Assembly: GCF_004379255.2 (NCBI RefSeq) | Contig: NC_056048.1 | Coordinates: 124,001-188,000, forward strand | Direction: 5' to 3' | DNA: 64,000 bases | DNA from: Salvia splendens | Lineage: Eukaryota > Streptophyta > Magnoliopsida > Lamiales > Lamiaceae | Shown here: positions 9,793 to 20,115 of the stretch, one piece after another | How positions within the stretch are numbered: position 1 is the stretch's first letter | Layout: the number at the start of each line of letters is the position of its first letter | The notes under the pieces: model-generated | What the model was told of the DNA's origin: nothing | Seen by the model: only the letters and a program-made list of their open reading frames with translations | Database searches by the model: none | Program-made: the position numbers and the translations under genes

Positions 9793-12700
9793 GGTACTTC
9801 TTGATGCTTCCTTTGGTTCATTTTTTTTGAAATTTTATATTATTTAAATGTTATAAGATTTAGTTCACACATATGTATATGTATGTTATGAGTTTGACTT
9901 GAAGAAATAATCACCAGTTTTTGTGTTGTTTTTCGCTATTGTCATAGGTTGTTAATGCTGAGAAACAAATGTTAGAATTGATCTATAAAAAGGGTATTTT
10001 ACACGATGATGTTCTCGAGTTATACCACCAAATCCGTGCTGTATATGAAAAAATTCTATTGAACAGCAATCACTTGTTTGAGCTTCAAGAAGTTGAGCAT
10101 CATATGTGGAAGTTGCATTACGAGCTCATCGTTGAATTTCGTAGAAGAGCTAGGCAAAGATCTCGTAATGGAGAGACTAAGAGGAACAATGGTCCACCTG
10201 ATAGTATTAATTCACAGACCAGCATTGATAAAGGCTTGGAAGAAATCAAGTCATTCTTGTCCAAATCAACTGAGTTCTACAGGAATTTAATTGTCAAAAT
10301 GCGAAGAGCTTGCGGGCTCCCTGCAAAAGTTTTCCTTAATAATAAGGATCGCTGGTCATCTTCCATCGAACCTAATAAGCTGCATGCATGTCAACATACA
10401 TGTCATCGCCTTTTAATTTGCCTTGGGGATCTAGCTAGATATACTGAGATTATCAAGAAGCCCGATGCTTGTGAGTGGTCAACTGCAGCGATGCACTACC
10501 TAGAAGCAACCCGAACGTGGCCAGATAGTGGGAATCCCCATAATCAGGTACCTCGCCTGTCTGTCTATGTGTGTGTGTATGTGCATATATATATATATAT
10601 ATAGGGAGATGATCCAAACAAAAATGCATCTAAATCCAGAAATGCAGCCCAAATCTTGGCCTTAGGATTAGGCGATCTAATGGTCAATAATTAACCAAAA
10701 ACGCGGAAGGTCATTATATACATATCCAAATAGCAAATCTCAGAATCAACTAGCTCGTCTTTGGGCCTCATGTTTGTGTTGTTTTAGTAAATGAATTAAT
10801 GAATGTAGTCTGACTCAACCACAACACTGTTTATACTACTTAGGGAATCTAAACTTTTGAGCATGCATGCAGTTGGCTTTATTGGCAACATACGTCGGTG
10901 ATCCTTTTCTTGCATTGTATCATTGTATAAGGAGTTTGGCGGTCAAGGAGCCTTTTCCCGATGCTTGGAAAAACATTTTGCTACTCTTTGAAGAGGTAAA
11001 ATTTTGTAGTCATCTGTTGTAATCATCAATCTCCTCCCGAACACCTAGTTTTTTTAAGAACAGGGATTAAATGGGTGATTTCTCTATTTAGTACTCCCTC
11101 CATCCCATAAAAATAGGGACTTTGGGGATGGCACGAGTTTTAATGAGAAGTTAGTAAAGTAAGAGAGAGATTGAAAGAATAGGTAATTGAAGGATTGTTA
11201 GTGGAGAAGGAGGCACGCCTCATATAGAAAGGTGCCAATATTGTGGGACAGAGGGAGTGTGTAGTAGAAATTAGTTTTTGGTTGAACTTGGTAGTGACCT
11301 TTCAATTGTTTCTTATGGATCTGCAGAACAGGTCTGCTAAGTTGATATCAGTTGAGATGCAGCCCGACTTCTTAAACCCTTCAAAAAGAGGTTACCTGCA
11401 CAATAAATGCCTTGAGAAGAATGGTTCTGCACATAGCAGCAACCCAGAAGACTTGGATAACATTTGCTCCGAAAAGTTTGATTTATGGCCCATTCTTGTT
11501 AGAATTATAAGCTCTCTCTTAATCAGATCAAGGTAGTTTCGGCCATATGCTACAATACTTTCATATTGAGTACTATCAATTCATTAATGAGGCCAAAGGT
11601 CTCATTACCCCACTGTTTGTGAAAGTTAGTTGTAAACAAGTATTTCTACATAAATTTATAACGAGGTTTTTGATTGAGTTTCTGAAATTGGGTTTTGTTC
11701 TGATGTTATGCAGTTTGGAGGAATATCCGTGCACCCTTGCTTCAGCGTTGCACAGCTTAGACACTTTGTTGGCAGTGGATGACACGAAGCTTACTGTTGC
11801 TTTGGAGTCTTACCAGCGCTTGGACTCTTCCAGAAGAGGTCCTTACCGTGCTATTCAAGCTGTGTCGATATTCATATTCATTGTTCACAGCCTCACAGAG
11901 AGCGTGCAGCAAGAGGACTCCCCGAATGGGAAGGATGACGATCGCAAACATTCTGCACTAACACCGTTAGCATTTGCTACTATATTCATCTTCATGGGTC
12001 GCCTTACAGAGAGATGTGTGATGGGAGAGGAGATGGGTATTTCCCCACTTTTGCCATCTGTGCTTGTATTTGTAGAGTGGCTAGCAGGATCACTTGATAT
12101 GGTGCAGACATATGATGCTGATGAAAGAGTTAGAAATGACATGTCCTACTTTTTTAATGCTCTGGTTGACCTCTCAGATCGAATTGAGCGATTTGGAAAT
12201 ATAACATCTCTTGATCATACTGCTCTCTGGGAAGACCATGAGCTGCGTGGCTTCTACCCGTTGAATCATGTTCATGTAAGGCTGGATTTCTCGACTCATC
12301 TGGAGTGCGTGGATGACTACAGTTGTAGAAACAAAGGCCGTTTGCAGCGAATTGTTGATGCTGCCAAACTAATAAAGAGCAAGTCCAGAATCTCTCCAGA
12401 GAAGACATCAAGTTTGCCAGAACAAGGAGACGTGGAAAGTGCAGTAGCATCTCATGAAGTTGATGAAGAGAAATCTGTGGCTGCGGAAGAGGAAGAAGTC
12501 ATTCTCTTCAAGCCAATCACGAGACGCAACTCAGCGCCATTGTATATCTCTAAAGCTACAAAAGATCCCGGTGAGCCACACCTACCAATACCATCTGCTA
12601 ATGAATGGCTGCGAAAAGCCACATCATTATCTGCTGGTCAGAACGGGGAAGATGCCGACTCCTTCAGTTTCTGCCCCACCACCTCAAATTCCGGTGACAG

Positions 12701-13370
12701 TAGGCCTACCGGACCCCCCTCCCTCAGCGGTTGGGTCCTCAGCAAAGCAAGCTCGAGCACCGAAAGGGAGAAAGAGATAATTAGTGGTTTTAGCAGACAA
12801 AAACTTAGCCCTATTGATGAAACAGCGTCCTTGTCCTTCAACGATACCAGAGACCCTGAAAGGGCGACAGCGGGCCACATCTCAACAATAGTGCACGACT
12901 CCCCCCCTTACGTTGCTCCAGTTCCTTCGGCCCCCTTGTTGCCTGATGACGCTTCTTGGATCCACCCCGGTGCAGATGGCATTCTTGGTGCAGCCCCATT
13001 GGGCCGGCCTGCATTTGTGAACGGATACCCTCCAGTCCTTGGTATGAGCTCTTCTGAGTGGCTGTATCACTACAGAAACAGTGGATGCAATCCGATCCCA
13101 GTGAACGAGGTTTCGAGCTTCGAGCTGTGTGACCAATGGGGAAACCGTTTGGTATCGAACCCAATGGTGTATTGGGGGAGTCCGGAATACTATGTTGGTG
13201 GAGAGGAAAAAAGAGAGAGGATGTTTCTTGGGTACCAAAGACCATTTCCTTATGTATGTGGTGTTGGAATGGAGGTCGGCCATGATCAACAGCCGCCACT
13301 GCTGCACTATCTCAAGGAGAAAGAAAGGCAGCTGCAGCCACCCTCTCATCCTACTTTTATGGGAAACTGA
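9767..13370 (+). CDS. SMG7L: SMG7-like protein (EST1 domain), 5 coding exons
   Basis: Exons 9767-9793, 9948-10547, 10873-10995, 11327-11532 and 11714-13370 join in frame to 870 aa. SMG7-type proteins have a 14-3-3-like fold with TPR repeats that binds phosphorylated UPF1 in nonsense-mediated decay and related telomere/meiosis roles; the SMG7L branch itself is little characterised. Residues about 10-209 are the EST1 N-terminal part (VEHHMWKLHYELI, then EWSTAAMHYLEATRTWPDSG). The following exon, LALLATYVGDPFLALYHCIR, begins the EST1 central domain. From about residue 480 the protein is low-complexity and Ser/Pro-rich, ending HYLKEKERQLQPPSHPTFMGN. The length matches the family. The start MELQKSFLE was chosen because it splices in phase to VVNAEKQMLEL. 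The third intron of the coding region holds a Stowaway MITE. Confidence 0.88.
10584..10603. repeat. (AT)n microsatellite in an SMG7-like intron
   Basis: About ten AT repeats follow a short GT-rich stretch just downstream of the second exon. The block beyond it (tagggagatgatccaaac…, to about 10720) looks like an inserted repeat fragment, but I cannot assign it. Confidence 0.7.
11092..11260. mobile_element. Stowaway-like MITE in an intron of the SMG7-like gene
   Basis: Left end TACTCCCTCCATCCCATAAA; right end …ttgtgggacagagggagtg. About 169 bp within the intron 10996-11326, ending roughly 65 bp before the acceptor. The usual final TA is changed to TG. Confidence 0.75.
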
Positions 13371-14147
13371 CTGCAACAAATCAATTGCTCTATTTATTTT
13401 CTATAGAGAGATTATAAAAAATCCTTTGTGTATATAAAATTAGAAGTGTGGAATTTTGTCTTTCATGGTTCATGTTCCATCCTAGCTTTTCTACGACTGT
13501 AAAAACGGATCGCCCCGTGATCATGGCAAAAGCTTTTCAATAGGAACTATTGCTTGATGCTTGATGCTTGATGTTTGACCCTTCGGTGCGAGGTTCAATT
13601 CGAATGATTCGAGCAATTTTCTATAAAAAAAAAAGAGAAATGTGATATATTTTGTGGGATAAACTAAAAAGGAAATGTAACATCTGTTATAAGACGGAGG
13701 AAGTATATAATTGAACTTTTAGATGTTTTACATTAAAAATGATTTATTGACCTTTTATACAATTTAGAAAAATATTACTGTATTTTCAAATGAAATATAG
13801 ATGTTCATATTTAAGAAAAGATTGACTTTTTTTTTATTGAATATTGCATAACTATTTTTAAATCAAGCTCAAAAAATTTCACAAATCTTTCTTAACACTT
13901 CTATAAAATAATATACTGTCAATTAACAATAAAATATAATTAGATTAAATTAATTTGATTCATACTCATTAAATTTATGTTACTTCATCATAACATTCAA
14001 TTTACGTTATTATAATGAATATAGCCCATCACACAATAAGTAAGTGAATCACATGACGAATAAAGAAGGTTGTCATATGTCCCATAAATTACCTTTAATT
14101 TGATAGATACACAAAACAAAATTTAAGCTAAAAGTGTTATACTTTTG
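13371..14147. other. 3' flank of the SMG7-like gene and spacer
   Basis: AT-rich DNA. 13640-13705 keeps a Stowaway-like right end (aagacggaggaagta) without a clear left partner. A short direct repeat, cttgatgcttgatgcttgatg, lies near 13553-13573. No gene seen. Confidence 0.5.
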
Positions 14148-15998
14148 GAGCATCCACTACGTTGTTCCCCATCGTTCCTTAACCGTTCCTTAAACTACTA
14201 TTTGCGGGCCTCACTGTACTTTTTAACTCTATTCCTTAACTAAGGAACGGAACGTGCAACCCTCCGTTTCTTATCCGTTCCTTAAATTACTATTCATTCA
14301 ATTTCATTTTTTATTTTTATTTCCAACCCAATTCAATTAAAACAAACACACTTCATTAAAAAACACTCAACATAAAAAAATTACAACTTAAAATTCTAAA
14401 AAATAAAAAACACACAATTAAAATCCTAAAAAATTAACGTTGCATAATTTAAAGAAAATAAAAAAAACTACTCCGCCGGCGAATCATCCCCCGAAGGCAG
14501 TCGAGGTGGAGGGGGAGTCGGAAGGCCAAGTTGTGCTGCCATATGCACAATTCCGTTCCACCAGGCCGCGTATTGGGAGGGCGAGAAGCGGGAAGTGTCC
14601 GCCATTGTGGCGGTCATGTACACCGCCATAAGGGTGTTCGAGCCTCCCCCGAGCCCGCCTGGCTTGATTCGCCTCGGCCCTTCCTCGCTCTAGCCGCCTT
14701 CGTCCCTTGCGGCCGACGGCGCGCACGGCTGGATCCCCCGTCATCGCCGGCCGAAACCGCAAACTCCTTCGGTGCACCCTCTTGTCCGCCGCTGCCCTCA
14801 CCGGTGTCACCAGACGAGTATTGGCCACTCGCCGTGTGCTTTGTGCGCTTCGAGGTTGAGCCCGAGCTGGAGCGGACACCGCCGGCCCACCGTTCCTCGT
14901 CCTTGACAGCCTGCCAAACATCAACAAATCTGAATTATTTGCCAGTGTCCTAGTTGTAGACGCGCAAAGCCGCCCTCAGAATGTCGGCTCCAGAAGCTCC
15001 GCTTTGGTAGTGCGCCGCTTCGGTTGAGTAGATGCCGCAGAATTTTTTGACCTGTTTGTCGACTCGGCCAAAGTGAGAACGGAGCATTGTATATGTGCGC
15101 TTCCAGGAGCCTTTCGGCTTAATCTGGTGATAGATCTCGGTGACCTTTTCCCAGAAGCGCTTGTGGGCTTGTTGATTCCCGACGATGGGATCGTACGAGA
15201 CGGTGATCCAGGCGTTGTACACCGTCATCGTTTCGTTGTGGCTGTACAGATGTCAGCCTAGATCCTCCTCTTCTTCTTCCTCCTCCTCCTCCTCGCCCGC
15301 CTCCGACTCCGCCCTGGAGCTTCCACCGCCTCGGCCTTCTCCCCCTCCTCCTCCTCGCCCGCCTCGGCCTCCTCCCAGAGTGGGTCGAGCATATGCATCC
15401 ACGTCGAAAGTGGGTGGTTGGTACCCACCCAGCGTCGCCGAACCTGCCGTGTCCGGCGTCGACGAACCGGAACCACCAAGTGTGTTGTACATGGTATCCC
15501 AATCGGTAAACGTGTTGAGATCCCACCCGCCGGAGCCGCCACCGCCAGAGTTGCCGTCGCCGGACATTTTTTGATGAGATGTTAGATGAAAATTGGAGAG
15601 GAAATGAAGTTGATTTTAGGAAGAATAGATGTGTAGTTGTGTGTGAAATGAGGATGAATTAGGAGTATTTATAGAGTAAAAAAATAATAAAAAAATGGAT
15701 ATAAAACGGTAATATTACCGTTTACACATTTTTAATTTTTTTTATAAATTTGAATTTTTTTTTAAAAAAGATTTATTGTGTCATAAATGACGCCGCCCAC
15801 TCGTGGGCCGGCGAGTGGGCCTCACGCACGACGCAGGGGCGCCCCACGTCGCCGAAGCGCGTGGCGACGCAGGCCGTGCCGCGTCTCGCGACGACGGCAC
15901 ACGGCACGGCCTGGGCACGGAACGCATGTCCGCAACGCGTCGCGCGCCCGTTTCGTTCCTCCGGCACGAAACGCGGGCGGCGCGCGTTGTGGATGCTC
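14148..15998 (-). mobile_element. PIF/Harbinger-type element carrying only the accessory ORF (copy A)
   Basis: Ends GAGCATCCACTACG (left) and the complement of GAGCATCCACAACG (right). Flanking triplets are TTG (left) and TTA (right), so the target duplication is imperfect. The 1851-bp element has one - strand coding region (pseudogene 14468-15567) and a GC-rich right end at 15785-15998. It shares its gene, leader and left subterminal sequence (ttaaactactatttgcgggcctca) with copy B at 31420-33168. No transposase is present. Confidence 0.8.
14468..15567 (-). pseudogene. Harbinger accessory protein (Myb/SANT plus NAM-associated type), two in-frame stops, copy A
   Basis: Starts MSGDGNSGGGGSGGWDLNTF at 15567. 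A Gly/Ser/Glu-rich N-terminal part ends in a run of Glu, followed by a Myb/SANT-like region (YDPIVGNQQAHKRFWEKVTEIYHQIKPKG, with RTYTMLRSHFGRVDKQVKKFCGIY) and a charged C-terminal tail ending SGDDSPAE at 14468. Two stops interrupt the same frame, TGA at 15253-15255 just before the Myb-like region and TAG at 14950-14952 after LRVYN, so the product is not made whole. In intact elements such proteins work with the transposase. A TATAAATA-type box lies near 15666-15673, about 100 bp upstream. Confidence 0.8.
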
Positions 15999-16002
15999 TT
16001 AT

Positions 16003-16620
16003 AGAGAGGAATAATATACTATTACATACTTTATGTGAGCACTATTCATGTTTGATGCACGTTTAGCGTTGTTTGTTTTGATTTTTATATTTAGTACTCC
16101 ATCTGTCCCTCTGTAGGTTAAGCGTTTCATTTTGAGCAATCGTTTTAAAAAAATGATAATAAATAGTTAAAGTGGAGAGAAAAAATAAAGTAAGCGAGAA
16201 TAATATAAAGAAGAGTCTTCTCTATATTATTCTCTCACTTGTTTTACTTTTTCTCTACTTTAATTATTTATTATCATTTTTCCAAAACAAATGCTGAAAA
16301 TGAAACGCCTCTACTGCAGAGGGACGGATGGAGTATGTGATTTTAATACATAAAAAATGTTAATTGAAAATTTTAATTTCACAAAATTCATAAATATCAA
16401 AGTTTAATTTATTATTTTATTAATTTATTTGAAATTGTAGAGAAAATAGCAAATTGAGCTTTGATTTTTATGAATTTTGTAAAATTAAAAATTTCAATAA
16501 CATTGTTTAATGAATTAGAATCAAACTAAATATATAAATCGAAACAAACAACATTAAACATGCGTCAAACGTGAATGATGGTCAAATAAGGTAATAGCAT
16601 ATCATTCCTCCTCCTATGGA
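16003..16620. mobile_element. Long palindromic MITE split by a Stowaway element
   Basis: The left arm from about 16003 (atagagaggaataatatact…ttagcgttgtttgttttgat) is complementary over roughly 90 bp to the right arm ending about 16620 (…aaacaaacaacattaaacatgcgtcaaacg…cattcctcctcctat). Inner sequences at 16360-16510 also form inverted repeats (aaaattcataaatatcaaag / ctttgatttttatgaatttt), so the element is nearly a full palindrome. It directly abuts the Harbinger copy A end. I could not fix its target duplication, so the superfamily is open. Confidence 0.65.
16095..16335. mobile_element. Stowaway-like MITE nested in the palindromic MITE
   Basis: TACTCCATCTGTCCCTCTGT at the left and its near-perfect complement ACAGAGGGACGGATGGAGTA-type end at the right (ctgcagagggacggatggagta). 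241 bp, with long internal inverted repeats (aaaaatgataataaatagttaa… mirrored). Confidence 0.85.
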
Positions 16621-16780
16621 ATTAAATTTTTTAAAAATATTTTAGGAATGGTAGTTGTAAGATTATTTTTTTTTTGGTTAACTATCCTTACGACGTCGCA
16701 CTCACAATCTCTCTATTCACGCACCTTCGTCTCCACCCATCAAAAACTGATTAACAAAGATCTAATCTAATATCCCTACA

Positions 16781-17666
16781 ATGGAGGCTGAAGCGTCAAC
16801 TAAGGAGCGCGTCTCCTCTGCAGAAGCAGTCATGCTTGGAGCTTTAGCTCCTGGAGTCAACGTCTCTGCTTTTTTTAATGATTTATCAATTATTTCTAGC
16901 CTTATTGATCTCAAATTGAAATGAAGTGAATTTTTTTCAGGGTGCGACCTGGAACACGCTAAAGATGGCGTTTTTTATGCTGGGCGTCTGCCTCGCTGCT
17001 ATGCTGGGATTAGCTTTTTCATCCAGAGACTCTTCCTTAATATTCCATGTCGCCTTCCTTGTACTCATCGCCGCCACTCTTTTCGTGCTTCTTAGCGGGT
17101 CGGTATTTCAAATTCACATCTCCATTCTATTCTACGAGTATTTTTAATTGGTAATGTCGAATTTGGAAATATGTTGATTATTGATTTGTAGTTATGAGAC
17201 TTGGATCATAATGCACTCTAGGTGTTTGGTGATTTTCCCGTGGGGAATTAGTTGCTAATAGTTGGATTCAAGATTTAGCATCTTCTCAAGATGAATGCCA
17301 GTCCAAATTTTGCTGTATTTGATTGAATTGCTTATCGTTCTATTTGTTCATAGTAAACATTCTTGGTATTTATTCTTGTCAAATTTGATGGAGAGACGAA
17401 AAAGAAATCATCTTGCAGGGGTGATGGATGCCCTTTTTCTTTTGGCATTTGTTATGTTTCTAATTGTGAAACTGCTGCAGTGGGAGCTATTTAGAAGTGA
17501 AATTAACCGAATATGTTGAAATCAAAGTCCATGATCATGGTTTCCTAACATCTCAATGTCTACATTTCATAGCTTTCTAGCGGAGACGGGCCTTGTCTCA
17601 GTCGAGCATCAAATGCAGGAGATTGGCTTAGGAAATAAAGACGCAGGGAAAAGCAAAAGCAACTGA
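16781..17666 (+). CDS. Small two-span membrane protein, function unknown
   Basis: Exons 16781-16861, 16941-17098 and 17573-17666 join to 110 aa with GT-AG introns in phase. The second donor was placed so that …LLSG joins FLAETGLVSVEH, which keeps the frame to TGA at 17664. The protein has a charged N-terminus, two hydrophobic segments (about 34-54, TLKMAFFMLGVCLAAMLGLAF, and about 60-81) and a Lys-rich soluble tail, suggesting a hairpin membrane protein. Its shape recalls small ER membrane proteins of the Pkr1 type, but this is a resemblance of size and topology only. Conserved-looking motifs are LGALAPGVNGATWNTLK and ETGLVSVEHQMQEIGL. I recognise it as a plant-wide uncharacterised family without knowing its role. 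Confidence 0.75.
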
Positions 17667-20115
17667 TTCTTGATTTAGATCACTACACAAAACAGTTCCG
17701 GATTAGTAAGATGTTACTAAGATCAATGCCAACTTATTTGGATAATTACATCCGAACAATCTACATACATGAGAAGGTGATTGTCGGGTCTGTGCAGCTT
17801 CAGGCATCCTTATCCCCTCCCTTCCTCCATCGACTTATCCTTTTTCGTCTTGATGAAGCAGAAGCACGAGCAGCACGGTAAATCTAGCACGAACTTCATT
17901 TCTTCTCAGTTTTTGGATAACTTGGACTTATTTTGGATCACCATAATTATAGAACCTGTTAACCTCATGTACCAATATACATTGTGATTCTTCTCTCTCT
18001 TTTTATGAGTAAAATATACATTGTGATTCTATTCCATCAAGATAAGATGCTTAGGTTCTTCTCACACAATTCAGACTTCACTTGTTCCACACGAGACCAT
18101 TTTTGGGCTGGAAAAGTGGGTTCACTTTTGCATTACTTTTTATCTCACCCAAAACCACGCAAGATCAATAGTTATTAGTTTTCGAACAAGATAGATTCGG
18201 CCCAACTCATAAATCCACACATGGATTTTTCATATAGTAAAGTTTTGGAGTCACATATATTTTTCAAATCTATAAAAATATGGCCCGGCCCAATTTGAGG
18301 CGGATTATTTATTGAGTATAATGACTCTTTAAGACCTAGTTTTCATTTAATAGCATACTATAATTGGTGTTGTGATTTAATCATCATCTCGCTGTAATAT
18401 CAAGATTCTCCAATTTGTATCAACTCACTCAATTTTTTCGATCATCGGAAAGTTGACATAGCATTATCGGATTGGAGTCTATAAATAAAAGAGAAAAAGT
18501 CGAATCTTAGAGATGAGGCGGATGGGATAGGGCGGTTTGGGCGGATCGGAAAGTTGATGTGGCATTGTTGGATCGGAGTTAATAAATAAGAGATAAAATT
18601 GAATCTTATAAAGGATGGGATGGGATGGGATGGGATGAGATAGAGTGCTTTGGACGGTATACATTATGTCATGAGATAAGAGAATTAAATGTCTCAACTA
18701 TAAATTAAATATTAAGTATAAAAGAATTATAAAATAGAATCACATTCCCTAAACTTGAATTCTTCGATATTAATTCCAAATATGCAATTTCTTAAAAAAA
18801 TGACAGTGAAACGAACAATGGTTATGGATAATTTATGATGTTCTTCGAATTAGTCATAATCTAGGATTTAAATTGACGAATTGGCAAAGTATTCGAAGAT
18901 AATAACGCATCGTTGGTTTTTTCATCTTATTTCTCATAACCAGATAAGCAATCTAATTAATATTGATTTGAATTAAAGAGACTGAGCCAACCAACGTTGT
19001 GAGTCAAAGTTTGATAGTATTACTTGTACATTTTTAGAAACAAATAGTTTATTTATGCAATCTACATTTATTTTGTTTTCAAAATCTTGACTATCGTAGA
19101 GATAAGTTTTTGTTTTGAAAAATCAATTGTTACCAATTATTAGCCTAATTTATAACAGTATACATTCTTATTAGTTGCAATAAAAATTAATTTAAAACAT
19201 AATATTCGTATATTTTTATTTAATTTTAATTTTAAATTACATTTGCCACCGTCAAACATCTACCAGAAATAATTTTATCTGAGTACGTCTTCTTCCTAAA
19301 TTCAACGACATATGAACTTTTATTCTGGAAAATGAGCAAAGCAGATTTCATAAACTTTTCGAAAAAATGCGCAACTACTTACCATACTTCACCAGACACT
19401 CAACAAAATTCTTTTATGAGGGGGGAATTCAACATTATTTAAATTTGCATTGTCAAATATTACTAGCTTTTTTCCTGTGGATTAAATTAAAATTATGATC
19501 GATCTGATCCTAAGAAAGACTTTTATCCCCTTTTTAGCCACACACAGACAAAATCAGCTTTGCTTTTATTGAAGAATAAAGTATTTGGAAAACTTCTATT
19601 CGAATTCAACAACCATTGAAATATTACTAACAATTATTTTCTATTACGCATATTCGAAATTAAGTGCCAATAATATTTGTGGGTTACTACTGAAATTACC
19701 TAGAAAATATGGGGTCAAACTAAAAAAAGAGGAAATAAGTAAGCAGAATACTGTTTTATTAGAAAAGAAAACACAGTGTGACTGACTGTAAAAGGATTGT
19801 TTTCTCTCTTTCTCTCTCTATCTCTTAATTGTAAGTTTTTTGTTCTTTTGTATTTGAGTGCATCATTTTGCATGGCTTTAGCACCAACTTCCTTCGCTTA
19901 GACCTCCGTCACCATCATTCCTCACTCACTCACTTTTCACACCCAACTCTCACTCAATTTATTGCTTTAAATCAAACAATTTTGCCTTTTAGTTGGAGGT
20001 TCATGCTTTCTGCTGCTTATATATACAGACAATCAGGAATCCTGCTGCTGTTTTGCTACTTCTTCTTCTTCCCCCTTAATCGTCTGCGTCCCGGAGAATT
20101 TTGGTTTCTGCTATC
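17667..20115. other. Intergenic region; 3' part is the leader of the LEUNIG-like gene
   Basis: 17667-19850 is AT-rich without a gene I can support; it holds a tandem duplication at 18439-18655. From about 19795 (ttttctctctttctctctct) to 20115 the sequence becomes CT-rich and resembles the promoter-proximal region and 5' UTR of the LEUNIG-like gene that starts at 20116. Confidence 0.5.
18439..18655. repeat. Two-copy tandem repeat of about 105 bp with a GGATG run
   Basis: The blocks 18439-18541 and 18542-18655 both read catcggaaagttga…ggattggagt…aataaa…gaatctta… and then a ggatggga stretch. In the second copy the ggatg word has expanded to a short pentamer array at 18613-18636. Confidence 0.6.

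Noticed and set aside
12154..13379. Long open frames on the - strand opposite the last exon of the SMG7-like gene
   Set aside because: They are mirror frames of a real coding exon, with no domain and no splice structure.
14440..15574. Plus-strand open frames over the Harbinger copy A gene (and the same at 31716-32739 in copy B)
   Set aside because: They are antisense frames of a GC-rich coding region; the - strand frame has the family features and the TATA box.
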